Assembly: GCA_039990395.1 (NCBI GenBank)
Contig: JBDXFZ010000144.1
Span: 124,001 to 188,000, forward strand
Direction: 5' to 3'
DNA from: CALINF01 sp039990395
Lineage (GTDB): Bacteria; Pseudomonadota; Gammaproteobacteria; Pseudomonadales; Halieaceae
DNA length: 64,000 nucleotides
The notes below the pieces were generated by a model that was given only the letters and a program-made list of their open reading frames with translations, had not been told where the DNA came from and searched no databases. Each line of letters starts with the position of its first letter. Positions within the stretch are counted from its first letter, which is position 1. Shown piece after piece: positions 25,828 to 34,136 of this stretch. A program made the position numbers and the translations under genes.

Positions 25828-27585
25828 ATGTTCTTCACCCCGTTGTTTGCTCAGCTCAGGCTGGCTCTGCTGTCATTACTCATGGCCACCACCTCTGCTG
25901 GTTCATGGGGACAAGTCGCCCCTGATGGCAGACCGCCAATCATCGATTACAAGAACCGCTTTCTGCCTGTTGTTGCAACCCAAGGCATGGTGGCTGGCCC
26001 AGAGAGATTAGCGGCCGAGGTGGGTACCCGAATACTGAAAGCTGGCGGTAACGCAGTTGACGCAGCGGTTGCGACGGGGTTTGCACTGGCTGTCACGTAT
26101 CCACGTGCAGGCAACCTGGGCGGTGGCGGCTTCATGCTGATCCACCTTGCGGATGAAAACAAACAGACTCTGATCGATTATCGAGAGACGGCTCCGGCCG
26201 CTGCCACCCGCGACATGTATCTCAACGCCGAGGGTAAAATCGACCGGATGAAAGAGTACTTTAGCCATCAGTCGGCGGGTGTACCCGGCACGGTTGCGGG
26301 CATGATCTACGCGCTCGAAAATTACGGCACGATGAGCCTTAAGAAAGTTCTGGCACCTGCCATCGAGTTGGCCAGCACTGGCTTCAACGTATCATTTGCA
26401 CTGAATTTTGAGATCAACGCCAGAGCATCGCGACTTAAGAAAAATCCTGAAGCCCTGCGCTTGTTCTTCGACAAAAACGGTGAGCCGCACGCGATGGGAA
26501 GTCGCTGGAAGCAACCCGATCTAGCGTGGACACTGAAGCAGATTTCTCGACGGGGGAACGCAGGTTTCTACGAAGGTGCCGTCGCCCGACGGATTGTGGC
26601 TGAGATGGAACAGGGTGATGGATTGATCACGCTGGATGATCTGGCGAGTTATCGCGTCGCCGAGCGCGCTCCGGTCACCGGCACATTTCACGACTTTACG
26701 GTCGTTTCAACACCACCTCCCTCGTCAGGAGGTGTCCATATCATCCAAATGCTGAACATTCTGGAAGGCTATGATCTGGAGTCAATGGGCCACAACAGCG
26801 CGGCCTATATCCATTATCTTGTCGAGAGCATGCGCAGAGCCTATGCCGATCGCAGTGCACATCTTGGGGATCCCGATTTCGAGTCAGTGCCGGTTTCCCA
26901 ACTGATCAGCAAAGACTACGCAGCAATGCAACGCCAAACTATTGCGCCGAACAAGGCGACCCCTTCTGGTGACATCGCCCCGATGCAGGTTCTGCCAGGT
27001 GAGAGCACCGACACCACCCACTACACAGTGGTCGATAATGCCGGCAATGTCGTTTCCAACACCTATACCCTTAACTTCAGCTTTGGCTCTCATATCGCGG
27101 TACCAGGCACAGGCTTACTTCTGAACAACGAGATGGCTGATTTCGCCTCCAGCCCCGGCAAACCCAATGCCTACGGACTCGTCGAGGGAGAAACCAACGC
27201 GATTGCACCCGGTAAACGCCCACTCTCATCAATGAGCCCAACCATGGTGCTAAAAGATGGCAAACCGTGGGTAGCCACTGGCAGCCCCGGCGGCAGCGTC
27301 ATAATCACCACCGTTCTACAGACCCTTCTCAATGCCATGGTGTTTGACATGAACATCGCGGCGGCGGCGGCTGGTGCGCGGGTTCACCATCAGTGGCTAC
27401 CTGACAAAATGCGGATCGAACAGGGAATAAGTCCGGATACAGTTAGACTATTGGAAGGTATGGGGCATACCGTAGAGGTGGGTCAGCGCACTTTGGGCCG
27501 CACCCAATCTATCATGCTGGATAACGACTATCTGTTCGGAGCCACCGACACGCGTCGCCCCGGCGGCTGGGTTGCAGGCTACTAG
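25828..27585 (+). CDS. ggt: Gamma-glutamyltransferase, copy 1 (plus strand)
   Basis: This is an N-terminal nucleophile hydrolase that is secreted and self-cleaves before a Thr to give two subunits. It transfers or hydrolyses the gamma-glutamyl group of glutathione. The ATG at 25828 gives a signal peptide (LRLALLSLLMATTSAGSWG). The fold is shown by KAGGNAVDAAVATGFALAV, GGGGFMLIH, YRETAP, and the cleavage region STDTTHYTVVDNAGNVVSNTYTLN with the catalytic Thr. Gly-rich GSPGGSVIITTVLQ follows. The open frame further upstream overlaps the divergent hypothetical gene and is not signal-like. A second copy lies at 53930-55729. Confidence 0.93.
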   Translation: MFFTPLFAQLRLALLSLLMATTSAGSWGQVAPDGRPPIIDYKNRFLPVVATQGMVAGPERLAAEVGTRILKAGGNAVDAAVATGFALAVTYPRAGNLGGGGFMLIHLADENKQTLIDYRETAPAAATRDMYLNAEGKIDRMKEYFSHQSAGVPGTVAGMIYALENYGTMSLKKVLAPAIELASTGFNVSFALNFEINARASRLKKNPEALRLFFDKNGEPHAMGSRWKQPDLAWTLKQISRRGNAGFYEGAVARRIVAEMEQGDGLITLDDLASYRVAERAPVTGTFHDFTVVSTPPPSSGGVHIIQMLNILEGYDLESMGHNSAAYIHYLVESMRRAYADRSAHLGDPDFESVPVSQLISKDYAAMQRQTIAPNKATPSGDIAPMQVLPGESTDTTHYTVVDNAGNVVSNTYTLNFSFGSHIAVPGTGLLLNNEMADFASSPGKPNAYGLVEGETNAIAPGKRPLSSMSPTMVLKDGKPWVATGSPGGSVIITTVLQTLLNAMVFDMNIAAAAAGARVHHQWLPDKMRIEQGISPDTVRLLEGMGHTVEVGQRTLGRTQSIMLDNDYLFGATDTRRPGGWVAGY

Positions 27586-27613
27586 GGCAAGCCACGTTTC
27601 CCCGCATTCGAAC

Positions 27614-28405
27614 TCACCCTCGCGGTACGCGCACCTTAGCTGTCTGGCGACTAATGGCCACCAGCTTACCTGAGCTGTCCCAGATCTCGCCGTCTTCATC
27701 GATCACTCCATCGGTAAGGTAGCGAGAGCCCAGACGCATCTGCAGAGGCCCGGGAGAGGGGTGGGCTCGAACCTGAACCGTCAGTTCAACAGTCGGTACC
27801 CAACCTACCAATCCGACGATCGAAAAAGCAGGCGGAGGAAACGCATCTGCGAACATCAACAAACTCATTACATCGGGGTCACTGCCATCAGCCAATTGCC
27901 CCCACCCACAATACTCTCCACTGCGATCGGGTGTCTCACCACGGAATACCCCTCCTCCCTCGGCGATGCGGAGATCGACGTTCTGACGAAATTCCATCTT
28001 GGAATCACCGCCTACCAGGCATTCGTCCCTGGGTGTGAATTGCGGGCGCTCACCGCGCGACCAGCTTTCTCCCTGAAGAGAATTCAACGTGGTGAATGCA
28101 GCCGTCACCTGGACCTTGATGTCACCATCCTGCACCATCTTAACAGTTGCGTGAGATGTGCTTCCGCCGGTACGCAGGATGTCCACATGGCAATCGATCG
28201 GCCCCAACTTGGTGGGCGCGAGGTAGAACGCATTTACAGCCAGAGGATCCTTATGCGGCAAAGCCGACCGTAACGCCCGAGCGGCAATAGCCAGCACGTA
28301 GCCTCCATTGGGTACATCTCCAATACGCCAGCCCTGACGCAATTCGCCGCGCCAAATCGCCTCCGAAACCGCAGTAACCTGGGTATCGTTCTCGAACTTA
28401 TTCAT
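27614..28405 (-). CDS. Acyl-CoA thioesterase-like protein (double hotdog)
   Basis: From the ATG at 28405 the protein has 263 residues. It resembles the TesB-like thioesterase superfamily: WRIGDVPNGGYVLAIAARAL is the conserved helix with the NGGY motif, AVNAFYLAPTKLGPIDCHVDILRTGG the strand region, and DGEIWDSSGKLVAISRQTAKVR the typical C-terminus (aspartate then L-V-A-x-S/T-x-Q). It should hydrolyse acyl-CoA in the cytoplasm, with unknown chain length. It is divergent from the 15-kb operon that starts at 28553 and convergent with ggt. Confidence 0.83.
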   Translation of the reverse strand: MNKFENDTQVTAVSEAIWRGELRQGWRIGDVPNGGYVLAIAARALRSALPHKDPLAVNAFYLAPTKLGPIDCHVDILRTGGSTSHATVKMVQDGDIKVQVTAAFTTLNSLQGESWSRGERPQFTPRDECLVGGDSKMEFRQNVDLRIAEGGGVFRGETPDRSGEYCGWGQLADGSDPDVMSLLMFADAFPPPAFSIVGLVGWVPTVELTVQVRAHPSPGPLQMRLGSRYLTDGVIDEDGEIWDSSGKLVAISRQTAKVRVPRG

Positions 28406-28552
28406 GCTGTCTTCTCTTAACTCGATTAGAATGGAGTGAACCCGATTGAGGTTGATGTGCGTAATTTGATTAAGAATCACCGTGCTTATACCTTTTTACA
28501 GTAGTTTTGGATGATTGATAGCGGTAACCTGAAAAAAGATCACCTGAAAGTA
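28406..28552 (+). promoter_or_regulatory. Divergent promoter region upstream of the 15-kb envelope operon
   Basis: The 147-base gap between the thioesterase and operon starts is the only upstream control region available to the 13-gene run. A weak plus-strand candidate is TTGATT (28466-28471), 17 bases, TACCTT (28489-28494). The -10 match is poor (3 of 6), and TATACC at 28487 with 15-base spacing is an alternative. I see no clear operator palindrome. Confidence 0.3.
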
Positions 28553-30007
28553 ATGACAGCCAGTCCGATGCGAGAAACCAAATACACCAAGCCCTACTGC
28601 CTCTGCCTACTGAGCCTGCTCGTCGTGGTAGCGACCCCAGCGTTTGCGCAGGAGTCGGAATCCGGCGCGCTGCCCTCAGACAATGGCTCCGTCACTGCTG
28701 AAGATGTCGAGGTCGAGGTCGCCGATATCGTGGACGTGGATGAGAACCTCGGCGACACTGGCGCAGACGATCTAATCAACGCGGATGCCGAAAGCGAGGC
28801 CGAGCCGCCGGCAGATTCACCCCTGCCAACCGCGGCCTCTACTGCGTCTACAACAGCGTCCGAGCAAGCGCAGCTGGAAGACCAGTCAGAAGCTATCGCT
28901 GACAGCGCAGACGTCGCTGCTTTTCGGCAAGCGATTGATAGTACTGAGGCGCAGGGAGCCTATGCTGAGACACTTTCTGAGCAATTGCTGGGACTTGGCC
29001 TGGCTCTGCAACGGCAGGATCGCCACGCCGAAGCAATCAAAGTTTTCAAGCGAGGTGTTCATGTTGCTCGAATCAACAACGGACTCTACGCGGGGGAGCA
29101 GGTTCCCATGCTCCAGTCCGAGATTGTCAGCCATATAGCCACGGGGGACTATCTCGAGGCCGACGAGCGACAGACCTATCTTTACCGCGTGCAACAACGG
29201 ACGATGACTTTCGGTGAAGAACGCACCATGGCCCTGATGCAGCAGGCTCGCTGGCAACGTCAGGCCTACGACATGGGTCTGGGAGAGCAGAGTTTCGCCA
29301 GGCTGCTCAATATGTGGGATCTGTATCGACTCGCCGTAACCGATATCTCAGAGCGGGAGGGTGAAAACTCACCGAACCTGCTCAAACCGCTGGCTGGCAT
29401 GATGGAGTCACAATATTTAATTGCGAAGTTTTCCCAACAGACCACAGACGGCGGTCTGAATAGCAATGACCTAACGGCCAGACAGGATCAGAGCCGTTTT
29501 TTCGCTTATCAACGAGAGAGTTACAAGCGTGGCCAGGCCGTTATCCGTGCAATGTACGATATTGAGCAATTTAACAACGGTGACGACCCAGTAACAGCGG
29601 CTGAGAGCCTCACTCTATTGGGAGACTGGATGCTTTGGCACGGGGTCAAGGAGCGAGCATTTCAGAGCTATACAGAAGCTTTTACGGAACTTGCGGCGCT
29701 GGATGATGCCCAATTCCATATCGAGCGGCTGTTTGGCCAACCCGTGCCATTGCCGGACTTCGAGGGTGTCAGGCCCCTGCCGCCGCGCAGCAGCGCAAAA
29801 GGGGCCGATTTACTGCTAGAATTCGGGGTCACCCCGAGTGGACGCGTTGTGGATTTGGTGCGACAGGGTGAAGTGGATGACGACAACTCGCAGGCCAACC
29901 GCCTGGTACGCGTGCTGCGCAAAACGCGCTTCAGGCCTCGGCTTGAAGATGCCGAGCCGGTAGCAACCGACAAACTGAATTGGGCCTATGATACAACGCA
30001 ATGGTAG
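28553..30007 (+). CDS. Exported TPR-like protein with TonB-C-like C-terminal domain (operon gene 1)
   Basis: The start is taken at ATG 28553, with ATG 28511 and 28568 as alternatives. A signal peptide (YCLCLLSLLVVVATPAFA) precedes an acidic, Ala-rich linker of about 90 residues. A helical TPR-like region follows (SEQLLGLGLALQRQDRHAEAIKVFKRGV and later GDWMLWHGVKERAFQSYTEAF). The last 80 residues (LLLEFGVTPSGRVVDLVR ... VLRKTRFRPRLED) match the pattern of TonB C-terminal domains (strand, G-R-V, helix, F-R-P). Unlike TonB, it has a cleavable signal, not a permanent N-terminal anchor, so it should be free in the periplasm. It overlaps gene 2 by 20 bases. Confidence 0.82.
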   Translation: MTASPMRETKYTKPYCLCLLSLLVVVATPAFAQESESGALPSDNGSVTAEDVEVEVADIVDVDENLGDTGADDLINADAESEAEPPADSPLPTAASTASTTASEQAQLEDQSEAIADSADVAAFRQAIDSTEAQGAYAETLSEQLLGLGLALQRQDRHAEAIKVFKRGVHVARINNGLYAGEQVPMLQSEIVSHIATGDYLEADERQTYLYRVQQRTMTFGEERTMALMQQARWQRQAYDMGLGEQSFARLLNMWDLYRLAVTDISEREGENSPNLLKPLAGMMESQYLIAKFSQQTTDGGLNSNDLTARQDQSRFFAYQRESYKRGQAVIRAMYDIEQFNNGDDPVTAAESLTLLGDWMLWHGVKERAFQSYTEAFTELAALDDAQFHIERLFGQPVPLPDFEGVRPLPPRSSAKGADLLLEFGVTPSGRVVDLVRQGEVDDDNSQANRLVRVLRKTRFRPRLEDAEPVATDKLNWAYDTTQW

Positions 30008-31355
30008 ACAGACGGTGATAACGAGTACATTCCTGCGTTGGAGTGGCATAGCGGGTGCCTGTGTGCTGCTTTACGGCTGCCCCAGCGCTAGCACACCCAC
30101 GACACCGCAAATGCCCACTCCACCGAGCTCATCGCCTCCCTCATCGAGTAGTTCTCCCAGCTCTCCAAGCTCCCAGAGCGAAAGCCAGAGTCAGAGCGAA
30201 AGCCAGAGTCAGAGCGAAAGTCAGAGTCAGAGCGAGAGCCAGCAACAAAGCGAACAGCAAAGCCAGGAGCAAGGCAGTCAAAGTAGCGAAGGTTCACCCC
30301 AAACAGGTAGCCAGCAGGCGAGCAACGGAGGCGAGCAGTCGACCAGCGGGGGCCAACAGTCAAGCAGTGGTGGTCAACAGGCGAGCAATAGCAGTCAGTC
30401 CAACTCAGGGCCAAGCGGCAATGAAGGCATGGGAGAGTTCCCTCAAGGCGAAGCGCCCGGTATGGAAAGCCCGGGCGCGGCCGGTGGGGAGACTGGAGAA
30501 CAGACCGCAGATGCCAGCGGCGCTGGGGGTATGGAAGGCACCGGTGAATCAGACCCCTCATTTGAATCCGGTGGAGAAGGCGGTCAAGGTGAATCAGCTG
30601 GCCAAGCCGGCGCGGGTGAAGAGCCTGGCTTTGGCGACGGTGCTGGCGGAGATGCCCTGCCCGATTTAACCGATGAGCCCTCGTTCGAGGAGGTTCTTGG
30701 GGCGATGGAAGATGCCATGGGAGACTCCAGCCAGAGCGGTGCTGCACAGGGAGACAGCCAGCCAGGCGGTGGTCAACAGGGCCAGAGCTCACCTTCGGGG
30801 CAAGGTGATCAAAGTGGTCAGAGCGGTCGAAGCGGCGGCGGGCAGTACGGACAACAAGGAAGCAGCGGGCAGCCATCAGGTTCACCACAAGGCGGTGGAT
30901 TCCCGGGCTCTCGCAGCGGCTCGCAGGGCCCTCTAACGCCCGCGGAGCAAGTGGCTATTCTAGATGCCCAGTTAGAGCAGGGAACTGGCGAGTTTGATGC
31001 CATGATACTTGAAGAACAGGCAGAGCAGCGTAAAGCTGCGCGCGAAAGCCAACCAACACCGCAACCACCGCCTGCTCAGCAGCAGTCGTCTCGAGGCAGC
31101 GGCGCCAGCCCCTACGAGGGCGGCATAGCCGAAGCAGGCGGCTATGGTGGTAGTGGCATGGGCGGCGCCAGTCGTGGTGGCGGCCAGATGCCCCAGGATG
31201 CAGCCAAGTACCCTCCCCCAGCTGATATTCCCGCAGGCAATGATGATGACGTCGTCGCCAGACAGCTGCGCGAGGCGGCTATGCGGGAACCAGACCCTGC
31301 AGTTCGAGAAAAACTGTGGGATGAATACCGCAAGTACAAGGGGATCGACCAATGA
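29988..31355 (+). CDS. Ser/Gln/Gly-rich disordered lipoprotein (operon gene 2)
   Basis: The N-terminus ends in a lipobox (GACVLLYGC), so the protein is probably lipid-anchored. Residues about 40-320 are low complexity: a run of SQSESQ units, then Gly/Gln/Ser/Glu-rich sequence with no predicted fold. The C-terminus has two short helical segments (TPAEQVAILDAQLEQ and VARQLREAAMREPDPAVREK). Such composition suits a flexible spacer or adhesive surface chain (inference). A 266-codon minus-strand frame here is a composition shadow. The stop overlaps the next start (ATGA). Confidence 0.8.
   Translation: MIQRNGRQTVITSTFLRWSGIAGACVLLYGCPSASTPTTPQMPTPPSSSPPSSSSSPSSPSSQSESQSQSESQSQSESQSQSESQQQSEQQSQEQGSQSSEGSPQTGSQQASNGGEQSTSGGQQSSSGGQQASNSSQSNSGPSGNEGMGEFPQGEAPGMESPGAAGGETGEQTADASGAGGMEGTGESDPSFESGGEGGQGESAGQAGAGEEPGFGDGAGGDALPDLTDEPSFEEVLGAMEDAMGDSSQSGAAQGDSQPGGGQQGQSSPSGQGDQSGQSGRSGGGQYGQQGSSGQPSGSPQGGGFPGSRSGSQGPLTPAEQVAILDAQLEQGTGEFDAMILEEQAEQRKAARESQPTPQPPPAQQQSSRGSGASPYEGGIAEAGGYGGSGMGGASRGGGQMPQDAAKYPPPADIPAGNDDDVVARQLREAAMREPDPAVREKLWDEYRKYKGIDQ
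30174..30245 (+). repeat. 18-bp tandem repeat, about 4 units
   Basis: Four consecutive 18-base units start with CAGAGCGA at 30174, 30192, 30210 and 30228. The first two are identical, the third has one change and the fourth is diverged at its end. Each unit encodes six residues of Q/S/E type, so length changes stay in frame. Confidence 0.9.
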
Positions 31356-32563
31356 GGAATATTGCCCCTACTTTTTTACTGCTAGCACTGAGCATTTTGC
31401 TTGGCGGCTGCGTTAGCCACACGGTCAAAAGCACGTCAGTACCCAGCATCGTCAATGCCTCTGAAGACGTTCCGGAGGAACAACTGCTGGATGTCGGTAT
31501 CGTCATTTTTGACCCAGGTCTGGACGACTACGACGAGGATGAGCAGGTCTACCCTGAGGTACGTAGAGCGGAAGCGCGCTATATGCCCAACCTACTCAGT
31601 GAAGCAATACAGAATAGTGGAGCGTGGGGAACAGTAAGGGTTGTGCCTACTGCCGATCAGATCAATGACGTGACAGTTGAAGGCACTATCTTGCATTCAG
31701 ATGGAGAGGAGCTGCAGTTACTGATAAGGGCCACCGACTCCCGTGGCGACATCTGGATGAACCGAAAATATACGTCACACGCCAGCCGCTATGCCTATGA
31801 CGCCACAACGCGAAATCAATCGGATCCGTTTCAGGCCATCTACAATCGGGTTGCCAACGACCTTCTTATTGAACAAGAGAAACTTAGCGGGGAGGAGCGC
31901 GTAGGTATTCGCACCGTATCTGAACTGCTGTTCGCTCAGAGTTTTTCAGACGCGGCGTTTGAAGGTTATCTGGACAAGACTCGCAAGGGACAATACAAAA
32001 TTGTGCGCCTGCCTGCCGAGGGCGACCCGATGCTCGAACGGGTACGCAGTATCCGCGAACGCGACCAGCTCTTCATCGACACCATGCAGGAGTACTACGG
32101 TAGCTTCAACGGGCAAATGAGTGGTCCCTACCAGGAGTGGCGTAAACTTAGCTATGAAGAGACTATCGCGCTCCAGGAGTTAAAGGCAGAGAGCACACGA
32201 CGCTTAATAGCAGGCGGCGTGGCAGTTCTAGCTGGCATAGCATCAGCTGGCGCAAATGACAGCTACAGTCGTGCGGCAGGTAATGTGGCCATCATAGGCG
32301 GCGGCTACCTGCTCAAGAGCGGCCTCGAAAAACGTAATGAAGCCCAGATTCATGTTCAGGCACTGGAAGAACTTGGCGTATCATTGGAAGCGGACATCGT
32401 CCCCCATGTTATTGAACTGGATGACCGCTCAGTGATGCTCGATGGCAGCGTTCAGGACCAGTATAACCAGTGGCGTCAGATACTCGCTGAAATTTACGAG
32501 GCAGAAATCGGAGCACTTGAGCTTCCGGAAGAAACCGCCGCTGGCGGCGCGTCCTCTCCCTAA
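31352..32563 (+). CDS. Lipoprotein of unknown function (operon gene 3)
   Basis: The 403-residue product has a lipobox (LALSILLGGC). The mature N-terminal half contains DVGIVIFDPGLDDYDEDEQVYPEVRRAEARYMPNLL and a beta-rich segment (NDVTVEGTILHSDGEELQLLIRATDSRGDIWMN), reminiscent of proteins that assemble at the outer membrane. A helical part follows, then a hydrophobic glycine-rich stretch (LIAGGVAVLAGIASAGA, with VAIIGGGYLLKSGLEKRNE after it) that could insert in or lie on a membrane. I do not recognise a family. The start overlaps the previous stop. Confidence 0.75.
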   Translation: MRNIAPTFLLLALSILLGGCVSHTVKSTSVPSIVNASEDVPEEQLLDVGIVIFDPGLDDYDEDEQVYPEVRRAEARYMPNLLSEAIQNSGAWGTVRVVPTADQINDVTVEGTILHSDGEELQLLIRATDSRGDIWMNRKYTSHASRYAYDATTRNQSDPFQAIYNRVANDLLIEQEKLSGEERVGIRTVSELLFAQSFSDAAFEGYLDKTRKGQYKIVRLPAEGDPMLERVRSIRERDQLFIDTMQEYYGSFNGQMSGPYQEWRKLSYEETIALQELKAESTRRLIAGGVAVLAGIASAGANDSYSRAAGNVAIIGGGYLLKSGLEKRNEAQIHVQALEELGVSLEADIVPHVIELDDRSVMLDGSVQDQYNQWRQILAEIYEAEIGALELPEETAAGGASSP

Positions 32564-32597
32564 ACTCCGGTCTTCCCGGTAAGGTCACATCCACCGC

Positions 32598-34136
32598 ATG
32601 TCGTCGCACAACGAACCGGTTCAACCAACGCACTTTGATGCGCCAGACGCCTCACCCACGCAGGCCACGCCTGAACGCGGTAGCGCACCTGCCAGTGGCG
32701 TACCAAACTGGGTAATACCCGCACTAGTCGGCCTTGGTGTCTTGGCGGTGATTGTGGTGTTTTGGTTGCCCGGGAAGGTCAGCACACCGGCTGCCAACCC
32801 CGAGACCGAACCAACCAATGCGAGTGCTACAGCAAACAGTGCTGCTGGCAGCGGGTCACCATCGACAATGCCTAGCGAAGAGGCCTCACCCTTTTTAGAT
32901 GCACAGATGGCTAAGCAGCGCAAAGCGGCGCAGGACATACTCGGCGAATTGTTAGACGTACAGGAGCAACTGCAGCTGCGCGGCATCGAACAATGGGCAG
33001 GCGAGGAATACGCCAGCGCCATTGAGTTTGCCAACCAGGGCGACGCCTTTTACAAAGAACGAAAGTTCAGCGAAGCTATCGCTAGCTACGAGCAGGCATT
33101 GACCGGGCTACTGGCATTGGAGGCATCGATACCCGCAGCACTTGAGGCTCAAATCGAGATAGCGCGCAACGCCATCGAAGCCAGCGACGTGGAGGAAGCG
33201 ACCAACGCACTCACGCGCGGTGAACTGATCGAACCCGGTAATCCCGAGCTTGCTGCTCTAGCTGCGCGCGCTGGGAAACTCCCCGAACTTATTATCGCCA
33301 TGGAGGCCGCCAGCACTGCTGAATCGGCGGGCGACCTGGCCACGGCGCAAACCAAACTAGCGGAAGCAACAACGATTGACCCCCAGCATCAGTTCGCTGG
33401 TGAAGAACTCGCACGGGTTAAAGCTGCATATATCAATCAGCAGTTCAACGACGCTATGAGTGATGGTTACGCGGCGCTGGATGAGTCGCGCTATGACAGC
33501 GCACGCAGCGCCTTTCGACGCGCCGATGGCCTCCAGCCCGGATCCTCAGAGGCGGCTAGCGCACTACAAGAAGTTGCTGCTGCACAAACGGCCTCGAGGC
33601 TCGCGGCACTGCAGCGAGATGGCGACCGGTACGAGGCCAATGAACAGTGGCAACAGGCCGTGGATGCCTACAAAAAGGCAGCAGAGATTGATACCAATAT
33701 AGCATTTTCGCGCGAGGGCCTAAGGCGCAGCGAATCACGAGCACGGTTGGACAAGCAGTTTCGTACTGCCATAGCAGAACCGCAAAGACTGTCTGACTTA
33801 GCCGTTGCCGAAACAATGGAAAAACTACTCGGCCAAGCTCAGCGCATTCAGCCCAGAGGCAAGGTACTCAACGATCAGATAAACACGCTGGAACGCCTTC
33901 TGCAGCTGGCGAATACGTCCATCGCCGTAACACTAAAATCTGATATGGAAACCGAGGTAATCGTGTACAAGGTCGCGCGCATGGGTCGCTTTGACAAGCG
34001 CGAGATGACACTGCGTCCGGGAACCTATACCGCAGTGGGAACTCGTAACGGCTATCGTGATGTGCGCAAGGAATTCAAGATCTCACACGACTCGCCACCC
34101 GGCGTCATCGTGATCGCCTGTACGGAATCTATCTAG
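32598..34136 (+). CDS. Membrane-anchored TPR protein with PEGA-like C-terminus (operon gene 4)
   Basis: The 512-residue product has a cytoplasmic Pro/Ser-rich tail (about 1-36), one transmembrane helix (WVIPALVGLGVLAVIVVFWL, about 37-56) and a periplasmic part. That part is mostly helical with several TPR units (YKERKFSEAIASYEQALTGL, YEANEQWQQAVDAYKKAAEID). The last 75 residues form a PEGA-like beta domain (IAVTLKSDMETEVIVYKV, LRPGTYTAVGTRNGYRDV). Its architecture parallels gene 5: short cytoplasmic tail, one helix, PEGA. It directly abuts gene 5. Confidence 0.8.
   Translation: MSSHNEPVQPTHFDAPDASPTQATPERGSAPASGVPNWVIPALVGLGVLAVIVVFWLPGKVSTPAANPETEPTNASATANSAAGSGSPSTMPSEEASPFLDAQMAKQRKAAQDILGELLDVQEQLQLRGIEQWAGEEYASAIEFANQGDAFYKERKFSEAIASYEQALTGLLALEASIPAALEAQIEIARNAIEASDVEEATNALTRGELIEPGNPELAALAARAGKLPELIIAMEAASTAESAGDLATAQTKLAEATTIDPQHQFAGEELARVKAAYINQQFNDAMSDGYAALDESRYDSARSAFRRADGLQPGSSEAASALQEVAAAQTASRLAALQRDGDRYEANEQWQQAVDAYKKAAEIDTNIAFSREGLRRSESRARLDKQFRTAIAEPQRLSDLAVAETMEKLLGQAQRIQPRGKVLNDQINTLERLLQLANTSIAVTLKSDMETEVIVYKVARMGRFDKREMTLRPGTYTAVGTRNGYRDVRKEFKISHDSPPGVIVIACTESI

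Noticed and set aside
30174..30245. CRISPR-like array
   Set aside because: The 18-base units are directly adjacent with no spacers and lie inside a coding frame.
30088..30888. A 266-codon minus-strand frame opposite the Ser/Gln/Gly lipoprotein
   Set aside because: It is a mirror of the low-complexity plus-strand gene. It lacks a ribosome-binding site, and its His/Arg/Leu-rich product has no fold. The plus-strand gene has a lipobox and overlapping operon neighbours.
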